Position numbers and translations under genes: made by a program
Assembly: GCA_028718465.1 (NCBI GenBank)
Contig: JAQULX010000175.1
Span: forward strand, 1 to 6,397
Length of the DNA: 6,397 nt
Direction of reading: 5' to 3'
Source: Dehalococcoidales bacterium
GTDB lineage: Bacteria > Chloroflexota > Dehalococcoidia > Dehalococcoidales > UBA3254
Shown here: in pieces, positions 1-5,785 of the stretch
Layout: every line of letters starts with the position of its first letter
Numbering within the stretch: the first letter of the stretch is position 1
Notes under the pieces: generated by a model
Told to the model about the DNA's origin: nothing
Seen by the model: only the letters and a program-made list of their open reading frames with translations
Database searches by the model: none

Positions 1-19
1 CATGATATAATTGTGATCG

Positions 20-79
20 GAACTGCAAAAACTGATTTGCATTATTGCTGGTCACAATAATATCAGTTTTATGCAGTTC
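20..79 (+). terminator. Long nested hairpin, possible terminator of a plus-strand gene to the left
   Basis: Arms 20-36 and 62-79 are complementary apart from one bulged base (AACTGCAAAAACTGAT against ATCAGTTTTATGCAGTT). Inside them, 41-47 (ATTATTG) pairs exactly with 55-61 (CAATAAT) around a 7-base loop, so the whole element can fold into one long stem with a 4-base bulge. The plus strand continues with a T-rich tract (TTCTTTCTTTTTG) after the right arm, as in an intrinsic terminator, whereas the minus-strand exit is not T-rich. It would therefore serve a gene left of the window better than the response regulator on the right. It could also be a remnant of a small palindromic mobile element. 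The fold is seen in the sequence; the terminator role is inferred. Confidence 0.45.
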
Positions 80-176
80 TTTCTTTTTGTAAAGCTTTAG
101 AACCGATTTTGTCTAAAGTCCAAATATGCACAATGCAGCAATACAGATGCAGAAAATTAGCAGAGGGTTAATTAAG

Positions 177-827
177 TCAAGCCTTGCCCGGGATAATACC
201 GCGCTGTACGGCAAATTGTATTAACTGGGAATTGTTATGAAGGGACAACTTCCGCATCAGGTTGGTCCGATGCGTTTCGGCAGTTCTCGGACTGATATAA
301 AGCTTACTGGCTATTTCTGTATTAGTATAGCCCTGTACCGTTAGCTGGAGGATTTCTCTTTCACGGATGGTCAACTGGTCATAAGGATCAAGCGGTTTTA
401 TATCTATCTTTTGAGTATAGGCTTCAATAGCTTTTTCGGAAAGAGGTGAACTGAGATAGCGCCTGCCGGACGACACCTCTCTGATGGCGCGGATAAGCTC
501 TTCCGGAGGTGATTCTTTCAAGATATAAGCTTTGGCCCCTGAACGTAATGCCTCGAGAACATAAGCTTCGTTGCTGTGCATAGATAAAATAATTATTCCC
601 AGGCCGGGATATTTTTTATTTAGCTGGCGGGTAACCTCCAGGCCGTTAATGCCGGACATCATTAAGTCCAGTACGAGAACGGTCGGTTGAAGCTCCTCAA
701 CCAGCTTGACAGTCTCCAGCCCATCGCCTGATTCACCGATGATATTAAAATCCATCTCGGCGCTCAGGAGAGCCTTCAGTCCTTTTCTCACCACCTGATG
801 ATCGTCGGCTAAAACAATATTAATCAT
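177..827 (-). CDS. NarL/LuxR-family two-component response regulator
   Basis: This is a 216-residue DNA-binding response regulator of full family length. The receiver domain covers about residues 1-120, with the acidic pair D8-D9, the phosphoacceptor D54 (VLVLDLMM), the switch serine S82 and the invariant lysine K104 (YILKES). A linker leads to a LuxR-type helix-turn-helix at about 151-208, with the signature LTIREREILQL and the recognition helix region SPRTAETHRTNLMRKL. In this family a partner histidine kinase phosphorylates the aspartate and the regulator then dimerises on DNA. No kinase gene lies in the window, so it is an orphan here and its signal and targets are unknown. The ATG at 827 has only a weak Shine-Dalgarno site (GGA, 8 bases upstream). 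It is divergent from asd, but that does not prove that it controls asd. The family assignment is very secure. Confidence 0.95.
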   Translation of the reverse strand: MINIVLADDHQVVRKGLKALLSAEMDFNIIGESGDGLETVKLVEELQPTVLVLDLMMSGINGLEVTRQLNKKYPGLGIIILSMHSNEAYVLEALRSGAKAYILKESPPEELIRAIREVSSGRRYLSSPLSEKAIEAYTQKIDIKPLDPYDQLTIREREILQLTVQGYTNTEIASKLYISPRTAETHRTNLMRKLSLHNNSQLIQFAVQRGIIPGKA

Positions 828-838
828 GACTTTTATCC

Positions 839-867
839 ATTATACCAATTAATGGTATGTGAACGGT
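839..867 (-). promoter_or_regulatory. Candidate promoter of the response regulator gene
   Basis: Read on the minus strand, a perfect TATAAT occupies 844-839. The hexamer 17 bases upstream (ACCGTT, 867-862) is a poor -35 match, which suggests either an activator-dependent or an extended promoter. The predicted start of transcription would lie only a few bases before the ATG at 827, giving a very short leader. The -10 match is seen directly; promoter function is inferred. Confidence 0.4.
842..858. promoter_or_regulatory. Palindrome overlapping the response regulator -10 box, possible operator
   Basis: ATACCA at 842-847 and TGGTAT at 853-858 form perfect 6-base inverted half-sites around a 5-base centre. 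The site overlaps the left part of the candidate -10 box and lies 15 bases before the start codon, a typical position for autoregulation. NarL-type regulators bind inverted TACC-like heptamers, usually arranged 7-2-7. Here seven bases separate TACC from GGTA, one fewer than in that arrangement, so the match is suggestive only. Confidence 0.35.
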
Positions 868-928
868 AATAATAATAAGAATCAATAATCCCGGCGGCTT
901 CCATTTGATTAATAAATCGTGTAAGATT

Positions 929-957
929 TTGTTAGTAATCTACCCTTAATGTATAAT
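929..957 (+). promoter_or_regulatory. Sigma70-type promoter of asd
   Basis: TTGTTA at 929-934 and a perfect TATAAT at 952-957 are separated by the ideal 17 bases. This places the start of transcription near 964 and gives a leader of about 45 bases before the asd ATG. The leader shows no lysine riboswitch, T-box or attenuator structure, so any amino-acid control is not visible here. Confidence 0.7.
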
Positions 958-1008
958 ACGGAAAAATAAAATAAGCATGACTATTACTTTACACAGGAGC
1001 TATCAATA

Positions 1009-2091
1009 ATGATCAAAGCTGCAATCGTAGGTGCAACCGGTATTGTGGGCCAGCAGTTTATCGTCGCCCTTCAGCGCCACCCCTGGATTGAAGTGGCTGC
1101 GCTGGCTGCCTCCGAGAGATCGGCCGGCAAATTATATAAGGAGTCCATCACCGATCCCAAAACCGGCGCATTTCGCTGGTACTGCGATGAGCCATGCAGC
1201 GAGAACATATTAAAATTACCGGTTCACAATGCAGGGGAGCTGGATGTTTCTGCCATCGATCTGGTGTTCTCGGCCATTGAGTCCGACCAGGCGCAGTTAC
1301 TGGAACCCCGGTTTGCCGCCTCGACACCGGTAATCAGCACAGCTTCAGCGTTTCGGTATGAAAAAGATGTTCCCATTATTATACCCGGGATAAATAATTC
1401 CCAGGCTGCCTTGTTGAATACTCAGCGTAAAAACCGGGACTGGAAAGGATTTATTACACCCAACCCAAACTGCACCACCATCGGGATGGCGATTACTTTG
1501 AAGCCGGTATATGACGCCTTCGGGATCAAAATGGTAATCATGACATCTCTTCAGGCCATGTCCGGAGCCGGGCGCAACCCCGGGGTAATCGGCCTGGATA
1601 TAATCGACAATGTAATTCCGTTTATTTCCGGAGAAGAAGAAAAGGTGCAAAAAGAGACCCAAAAGATACTGGGCACAATGGCTGGCGATATTATTCAGTC
1701 CGCCGGTTTCGCAGTAAGCTGTACCTGTACCCGGGTTAACGTCATGGAAGGCCATACCGAGGCAGTCTTCGTGGCAACCGGGCAGCCTTGCCAGCCGGAA
1801 GATATAGCTAAAGTAATGCGGGAATTCAATCCATTGGCCAAACTGGATTTGCCCTCTGCGCCCAGACAAATGATTACAGTAAGTACCGATCCGTTCCGCC
1901 CGCAGCCTCGCCTTGACCGCAATACCGAGGACGGTATGTCAACCACGGTGGGCCGAATCCGGAAAGACACTGCATTGGAAAACGGCATAAAATATATGCT
2001 GGTGTCTCATAATACCAGGATGGGCGCGGCAAAAGGCGCTGTGCTGACCGCTGAGCTTCTGATCAAAGAAGGGTATATCGCCAAAAAATAA
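1009..2091 (+). CDS. asd: Aspartate-semialdehyde dehydrogenase, archaeal/fungal type
   Basis: This cytosolic enzyme reduces L-4-aspartyl phosphate to L-aspartate 4-semialdehyde with NADPH, the second step of the aspartate pathway that feeds lysine, diaminopimelate, threonine and methionine. The 360-residue protein begins with an NADP-binding Rossmann motif, GATGIVGQ (8-15). The catalytic cysteine is C155 in NPNCTTIG, and the probable general-base histidine is H249 in RVNVMEGHT. The conserved SGEEEKVQKET segment lies at 207-217. The NPNCTT context and the overall length place it in the archaeal/fungal branch and not the classical E. coli-like branch. The ATG is supported by AGGAG at 995-999, nine bases upstream, and by a strong promoter. 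The gene appears to be transcribed alone: neighbouring genes lie on the opposite strand on both sides. The function is secure. Confidence 0.96.
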   Translation: MIKAAIVGATGIVGQQFIVALQRHPWIEVAALAASERSAGKLYKESITDPKTGAFRWYCDEPCSENILKLPVHNAGELDVSAIDLVFSAIESDQAQLLEPRFAASTPVISTASAFRYEKDVPIIIPGINNSQAALLNTQRKNRDWKGFITPNPNCTTIGMAITLKPVYDAFGIKMVIMTSLQAMSGAGRNPGVIGLDIIDNVIPFISGEEEKVQKETQKILGTMAGDIIQSAGFAVSCTCTRVNVMEGHTEAVFVATGQPCQPEDIAKVMREFNPLAKLDLPSAPRQMITVSTDPFRPQPRLDRNTEDGMSTTVGRIRKDTALENGIKYMLVSHNTRMGAAKGAVLTAELLIKEGYIAKK

Positions 2092-2193
2092 AGTTACGGC
2101 TGCCAGTTCTTTCTTGAGCCCTGAATGGTCTGCGAACCTCTTTTGGATGCGCGTGATAACAGCGCCGGATTTTAAAAACCCTGAAGAAGAAGT

Positions 2194-2240
2194 GGGCCGG
2201 AGTGCAAAGACGGATTATTTAACCAGACCGGCCCTTTTTT
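2194..2240 (+). terminator. Intrinsic terminator after asd, overlapping the 3' end of the convergent gene
   Basis: GGGCCGG (2194-2200) and CCGGCCC (2228-2234) form a perfect GC-rich 7-base stem followed by six Ts (2235-2240). The loop is long, 27 bases. The stem spans the stop codon of the opposing gene at 2215-2217, so the right arm and T-run are also its last codons. It fits asd transcription, although it starts about 100 bases after the asd stop. The minus-strand exit is not T-rich. Confidence 0.6.
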
Positions 2241-3144
2241 CTATTCTCTTGATAATGAAAGTGAGCAATCGATTGGCTTCATCCCGCGGTTCGAGGTCGG
2301 TATAAGCGCTGGGCGCTTCGACATAGTATTTCCCATCTTTAGCTTTATGATGGACAAATTCTAACATGTTATGAAAAGCCGCCCGTTTGGCCGAATAGGG
2401 AAACAGGGATATAGCGTCAAGGACGCGTATAATGCCGTACCGCGTGGCTGGATAGCGTAAGCTTTGATACCGGCGGCCGACTCCAAAATAGACAATCTGT
2501 ATACCGGTATTTCTCATCTCCCAGTGTTTGAGCAACAAATCTATAGCTCCGTTAAATCGGGGATCGTCGCGGTATTCATCATATTGCCCCAGTAAAAGCA
2601 AGATATTCAGGTTTTCCTGGGGACAGGAGGGGTCATCCTGGAACGGGGCGCCTGGATCATGATTAGGGTTGCAATACCACCCGCCGTCCAATCGCTGTCG
2701 TGACAATATATACCGGATGTATTTTTTGACGTGAGAATCATCCTGATAACCCATCCGGGCGATCGAAGATATGAGAATCGCCGACTTGCAGAGATAGCCA
2801 GGTTCCATGCCGAACTCAGTCATATAAGTGCCATCAGGAGATTGAGTTTTCAGGAAACCTTCGATTTCCTGGTTCAGGCCCAGATCGGAGGCGGTCAAAC
2901 CGAGATCAGCCAGGAAGAAGAGGTCCCAATATGAGTTCTCATAGCTGTCTGAGTTCATATAGCCGCCGGTCTTGATACCAGGAATGCCTCGCCGGCTGTC
3001 TTTCAAACGGTCAATGATTTCAATGATCGCAGGATCGTGTAATACCGGTCGAATATCCGGTTTGGTATCCAGGAATTGAAGTTCTACAGCGTATTTAAGC
3101 CACGCCGGGCCTTCCAAAAGCCACTTGTTAATCTCGTCTTTCAT
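2215..3144 (-). CDS. Alpha-toroid-like protein with squalene-cyclase/prenyltransferase-type repeats, function unknown
   Basis: This 309-residue soluble protein has no signal peptide or membrane segment. Repeats resembling the QW motifs of terpenoid-cyclase and prenyltransferase toroids occur at 97-110 (FLKTQSPDGTYMTE) and 146-160 (ILSRQRLDGGWYCNP), with a weaker copy near 265-276 (HHKAKDGKYYVE). An alpha-alpha barrel is therefore likely. Cysteines C119 (GYLCK), C158 (GGWYC) and C174 (DPSCPQE) sit where related proteins often keep cysteines and could bind a metal. No cyclase aspartate motif (DxDD) is seen, so terpene cyclisation is unlikely. Relatives in Chloroflexota are, as I recall, sometimes labelled NifH-like nitrogen fixation proteins, but this one has no P-loop and is not nitrogenase reductase. 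The ATG at 3144 has AAAGG seven bases upstream. The gene has its own candidate promoter downstream of the PAC2 operon. The fold is fairly sure, the role unknown. Confidence 0.85.
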   Translation of the reverse strand: MKDEINKWLLEGPAWLKYAVELQFLDTKPDIRPVLHDPAIIEIIDRLKDSRRGIPGIKTGGYMNSDSYENSYWDLFFLADLGLTASDLGLNQEIEGFLKTQSPDGTYMTEFGMEPGYLCKSAILISSIARMGYQDDSHVKKYIRYILSRQRLDGGWYCNPNHDPGAPFQDDPSCPQENLNILLLLGQYDEYRDDPRFNGAIDLLLKHWEMRNTGIQIVYFGVGRRYQSLRYPATRYGIIRVLDAISLFPYSAKRAAFHNMLEFVHHKAKDGKYYVEAPSAYTDLEPRDEANRLLTFIIKRIEKRAGLVK

Positions 3145-3224
3145 CAGCCTGCCTTTCCGATCAACCCTGTGGGAAGTTGCGCTGAAGGGGGATCTGAATT
3201 CATTTCTACCGTTCCGCTAATGGC

Positions 3225-3254
3225 ATTGTAGCATTAATATTTGGGGGGGTACAA
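3225..3254 (-). promoter_or_regulatory. Candidate promoter of the toroid-like gene
   Basis: On the minus strand, TTGTAC (3254-3249) and TACAAT (3230-3225, five of six consensus bases) are separated by 18 bases. The spacer includes most of a run of seven Gs on the plus strand (3243-3249). The promoter lies in the 132-base gap after the PAC2 operon, about 80 bases before the toroid start codon. Read-through from the operon remains possible because no convincing terminator is seen after the stop at 3277. Confidence 0.45.
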
Positions 3255-3276
3255 AATCGTCTTCGACTGATGAATA

Positions 3277-4134
3277 TTAATACGGCCTTTCTTTGATATG
3301 CTCTTCTATCATCTTGATCAATTTCATATTTTCATCTTCTGACAGGGTGAGGTTGCTCTCCAGCCTGGTTAAATATTCATCTATATCCGGATAAATGCTG
3401 CGGGCTTCATTGATTTTCCGGTTCTGATTTATAATAGCTTCATCAAGCTCTCTCAGGTCGATATTGATTTTAAAGCGGCGGTTAAAGAATTCGATGATCT
3501 TCTTTTGCGATTTCAGGTCGGATAGTGACATCAGGTAAAACGGCACGGGAATCCATAGATCGACGCCTGACAGATATCTTCTCTGTACCATCCACAGTAA
3601 AAAAGAGTTTAAGGTTGGTTTTTGCCCGGGAGCTGTCTCATAGCTTACATTGCTGTCGATTTCATAGGATCTCAGGTCCTCTTTCACTTCAGGACCGGTA
3701 TAAGTCCCCAATATCTGCCGGGGCGCGGTATGAAGACTGAGCGATACCATGCTCCCGAGAGTATAAATTTCCCGGGTATGACAATAGTGCTCGGCAATGT
3801 CCAGAATATGGTTGAGAAACTGATAGTGCTCGAAGACGGGTGGCGAGCTTTTTAGAATCAGCAAATTGTGCTGCGGGCATGAATAGAATTTGCTCTCGGG
3901 GAACTGCACCAGATCGTCCTCGATAGTAACCCCGCCCAGTTGAAAATAATCAACCGGGTCTATTTCGTAATATAGGCTGCCGTTTAATTTATCTATCAGA
4001 AAACTGGTAACGCCTCCCCCCAGATTGCCAGCGTCGCCAGTCCAACCAACCACTAAAGATGTATGATTTACTTTCGTCTTCCCGAAGAGTTCAGGAGGCT
4101 TTCTCGTCTCCCCGGGCCCCTCTAAATAGCTCAT
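3277..4134 (-). CDS. PAC2 (proteasome assembly chaperone-like) family protein, second gene of pair
   Basis: With the start chosen here the protein has 285 residues. Its N-terminal core contains LVVGWTGDAGNLGGGV (27-42), equivalent to the glycine-rich loop that opens PAC2 proteins. The second conserved region is present but degenerate: SFLLWMVQRRYLSGVDLWIPVPFYL replaces the usual TGLNGLLLGLA stretch. The C-terminus (about 225-285) is charged and helical. An in-frame ATG at 4272 would add 46 lysine-rich residues, but that region is already coding for the upstream gene. AAGGAG at 4147-4142, seven bases before the ATG at 4134, decides the start. The start lies inside the preceding PAC2 gene with a 44-base overlap, so translation is probably coupled. 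PAC2 proteins in eukaryotes and archaea help proteasome assembly; in bacteria the role is mostly unknown. It is a divergent paralogue of its neighbour, perhaps its partner. Confidence 0.88.
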   Translation of the reverse strand: MSYLEGPGETRKPPELFGKTKVNHTSLVVGWTGDAGNLGGGVTSFLIDKLNGSLYYEIDPVDYFQLGGVTIEDDLVQFPESKFYSCPQHNLLILKSSPPVFEHYQFLNHILDIAEHYCHTREIYTLGSMVSLSLHTAPRQILGTYTGPEVKEDLRSYEIDSNVSYETAPGQKPTLNSFLLWMVQRRYLSGVDLWIPVPFYLMSLSDLKSQKKIIEFFNRRFKINIDLRELDEAIINQNRKINEARSIYPDIDEYLTRLESNLTLSEDENMKLIKMIEEHIKERPY

Positions 4135-5002
4135 CCAGATGCTCCTTAAGCCACATTTCGTCTTCTTCAGTAATGGTTTCTTTCTTTGGCGTCTGGTAAA
4201 GCTTCCGCTGCTCGATTTTTTCTTTGATTTCAGATGGGAGTTTTTCGTAAATATTGGAAATAATTTCATCAACCTGACCAGTCATCTGTTCCAGCGGGCT
4301 GAAATTGACGTCGATTCCCAGTATTCTACCGAAGACTTCCAGTATTGCTTTTGAAGCTTTAGGATACGGGAAGGGCACTCCGGATAGATAGTCCGGAATC
4401 TCGCCCATCAGGCAGACGGCATCGAATCCTCTTTTTTTTGCCAGACCCAGCAGCAGCCCGTTCAGCCCGGTGATACTACCACGCTCGCTCCTTCCTTCAA
4501 TCTCGCTCATCAGGATGGTATTATCAATAGCCTTTATTTCCCTGGTCAGGCTTTCCCGGCTGGTTACAATCCAAACCCTGGGGTCCAGATCGTGATGAGT
4601 GTAGGAAACCGCCGCACCCGAGGTGTAGATCCGCTGACAGCCGAATTGCTCGGCAACATCAAGGACCAGATTGGCCATCTGGTAAGCCTTTTTACCTTCA
4701 GCATAGACCCTCTCACCCTCGGTAGGCTGCTCTTCTCCGACAAAAAACAGGAGGTCTTTTTGCTGCAGGATTTTATAGTAGAACTTGTTGAAAGGGAAAT
4801 CAAGGTCATCCAGGATGCCGGAACTGATGACTACTTTTTTGGGATAAAAGAAATCCCAGGGCTCGATCTCACCCATCTCATCAGCATCAACCTGTCCCCT
4901 CAGTGTGTTAACTGCGATAATACCTATATTGCCGATACCCGGCCAGGAGGCAATAAGGTCCGGCTTTTCCAGTTTAGGGCTTTTTGTTAATACTATCCCC
5001 AC
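4091..5002 (-). CDS. PAC2 (proteasome assembly chaperone-like) family protein, first gene of pair
   Basis: This protein of 303 residues is a well-conserved PAC2-family member. It has the opening loop SWPGIGNIG (about 19-27), the SGAAVSYTHH segment near 128-137, the core SITGLNGLLLGLA (176-188), and MGEIPDYL followed by PYPKASKAILEVFG (about 199-225). The C-terminal tail is charged and helical. An upstream in-frame TTG at 5017 is possible, but GAGGAG at 5015-5010 lies within that extension and is seven bases from the GTG at 5002, so GTG is the better start. PAC2 proteins are thought to form dimers; eukaryotic PAC1-PAC2 chaperones 20S proteasome assembly. No proteasome or protease gene is in the window, so the client is unknown. 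It is the promoter-proximal gene of a two-gene operon. Confidence 0.92.
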   Translation of the reverse strand: MGIVLTKSPKLEKPDLIASWPGIGNIGIIAVNTLRGQVDADEMGEIEPWDFFYPKKVVISSGILDDLDFPFNKFYYKILQQKDLLFFVGEEQPTEGERVYAEGKKAYQMANLVLDVAEQFGCQRIYTSGAAVSYTHHDLDPRVWIVTSRESLTREIKAIDNTILMSEIEGRSERGSITGLNGLLLGLAKKRGFDAVCLMGEIPDYLSGVPFPYPKASKAILEVFGRILGIDVNFSPLEQMTGQVDEIISNIYEKLPSEIKEKIEQRKLYQTPKKETITEEDEMWLKEHLDELFRGARGDEKAS

Positions 5003-5032
5003 TTCCCATCTCCTCAACCACCTATATACTTC

Positions 5033-5061
5033 ATTTTATATATTCGTTTAATAAACAACAA
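5033..5061 (-). promoter_or_regulatory. Candidate promoter of the PAC2 operon
   Basis: On the minus strand, TTGTTG (5061-5056) and TAAAAT (5038-5033) are separated by 17 bases. The -10 matches five of six consensus bases; the -35 keeps the TTG. The spacer contains the small palindrome GTTTAATAAAC (5046-5056). Transcription would begin near 5026, about 25 bases before the GTG start. Confidence 0.45.
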
Positions 5062-5062
5062 G

Positions 5063-5102
5063 GACAATGTGCTTATTATGAGTGTGATAATCCGACATTG
5101 TC
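5063..5102. repeat. Nested inverted repeat upstream of the PAC2 promoter
   Basis: GACAATGT (5063-5070) and ACATTGTC (5095-5102) are perfect 8-base inverted arms. Inside them ATTAT (5075-5079) pairs with ATAAT (5087-5091). The repeat lies immediately upstream of the -35 hexamer of the PAC2 operon, where an activator or repressor could bind. No T-run follows either arm closely, so a terminator is less likely. Confidence 0.4.
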
Positions 5103-5221
5103 AGGAGCAAATCTTGCACCGTCCCCTGTCTGTCACCAGGTTGGACCAGGAAGGCGAACATTTCCCGCGCTGCAACTTATACTTACGGAGTAACGGCCAA
5201 AGATTCACCGATTAAGGGTTG

Positions 5222-5279
5222 TTTCATCCGGTCAACAGCAAAATTCTTATAATGTAATTAAGCAAGCTACCGGATGAAA
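5222..5279. promoter_or_regulatory. Perfect 11-base inverted repeat bracketing the Rieske gene -10 box
   Basis: TTTCATCCGGT (5222-5232) and ACCGGATGAAA (5269-5279) are exact reverse complements separated by 36 bases. The enclosed segment carries a perfect TATAAT at 5248-5253, while no good -35 hexamer is seen 16-18 bases before it. The right arm ends just before the Shine-Dalgarno site. Possible roles are paired operator half-sites with looping, an activator site replacing the -35, a translation-blocking hairpin in longer transcripts, or a recombination site. The repeat is seen directly; the role is unknown. Confidence 0.5.
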
Positions 5280-5296
5280 GAAGAGGAGAAAATAAA

Positions 5297-5623
5297 ATGA
5301 GCGTTATCGAGGGCATTCTGGTCAGTGATTTACCATCGGGGGCGATGAAGTCTTTCATGGTGGGGGGCAAAAAATTATTGATCGCCAATGTCGGGGGGCA
5401 TTTTTATGCCGTGGATAATACCTGCACTCATGCCGGAGGCGACCTTTCCAATGGGAAGCTGGAAGGGACAACCGTAACTTGCCCCCGGCACGGCTCAAAG
5501 TTTGATGTCACTACAGGCAGGAATCTGTCCGGCCCTAAAATCCCGTTTTTTAAACCTAAAGTCAGGGACTTAAATGCCTATGCGGTTAAAATTGAAGGAG
5601 ATAGTATCGCGGTCGATATATAA
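5297..5623 (+). CDS. Rieske [2Fe-2S] ferredoxin-type protein
   Basis: This is a 108-residue protein consisting of a single Rieske domain. The cluster ligands are visible as C43-T-H45 (NTCTHAGGDL) and C62-P-R-H65 (TCPRHGSKFD), the CxH...CxxH pattern with two cysteines and two histidines. There is no signal peptide, Tat motif or membrane anchor, so it is a soluble cytoplasmic electron carrier, like the ferredoxin component of Rieske dioxygenases or the small NirD-like proteins, and not a cytochrome bc subunit. The final segment (AYAVKIEGDSIAVDI) completes the beta-sandwich, so the protein is full length. GAGGAG at 5283-5288, eight bases upstream, supports the ATG. No oxygenase, reductase or nitrite reductase gene is adjacent, so the electron partner is unknown. 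The gene is monocistronic and divergent from the PAC2 operon. Confidence 0.95.
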   Translation: MSVIEGILVSDLPSGAMKSFMVGGKKLLIANVGGHFYAVDNTCTHAGGDLSNGKLEGTTVTCPRHGSKFDVTTGRNLSGPKIPFFKPKVRDLNAYAVKIEGDSIAVDI

Positions 5624-5785
5624 ATGTCTCAGTTGCTGTTTTTCAGGAAAGTCAAGGAGAAGCTTGCAAACATCATCGAGACATTCACATTGGCCGCGTG
5701 CCCGGCATTCTTTAAAAATGTGATATATACAGCAGGGTCTGGCAGCAGCAAATGAGGGAGTTCTCTTTTTGATATTGCTGGTCAT
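5570..5785 (-). CDS. Possible small six-cysteine protein, uncertain
   Basis: This 71-residue reading frame has an ATG at 5785 preceded by GGAG eight bases upstream, a usable ribosome binding site. It contains six cysteines within 23 residues (C18, C19, C27, C33, C35, C40: CC-x7-C-x5-C-x-C-x4-C), followed by an amphipathic stretch (DVCKLLLDFPEKQQLRHL). Clustered cysteines could bind zinc or an iron-sulfur cluster. There is no membrane segment. It converges on the Rieske gene and overlaps its last 54 bases tail to tail, which argues for caution: the final 18 residues are antisense to a real gene. No convincing promoter is seen. It matches no family I recognise and may be a chance frame. Confidence 0.35.
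   Translation of the reverse strand: MTSNIKKRTPSFAAARPCCIYHIFKECRARGQCECLDDVCKLLLDFPEKQQLRHLYIDRDTISFNFNRIGI

Noticed and set aside
1..60. Open plus-strand frame from the left edge ending in TAA at 58-60, possible C-terminus of a gene
   Set aside because: It gives only 19 residues, mostly within inverted-repeat sequence, which is too little to support a gene.
1345..1869. 174-residue minus-strand frame inside asd
   Set aside because: It is fully antisense to a certain gene and has no recognisable domain, so it is a shadow frame.
4135..4272. N-terminal extension of the second PAC2 gene by 46 residues from an ATG at 4272
   Set aside because: The region is coding in another frame for the first PAC2 gene, the extension is low-complexity and lysine-rich, and a strong Shine-Dalgarno site precedes the ATG at 4134.
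5003..5017. TTG start at 5017 for the first PAC2 gene
   Set aside because: It lies on top of the GAGGAG site that correctly spaces the GTG at 5002; TTG would have no ribosome binding site of its own.
5624..5755. 43-residue plus-strand frame starting right after the Rieske stop
   Set aside because: There is no Shine-Dalgarno site, the frame is short, and it competes with the better-supported minus-strand cysteine-rich frame.
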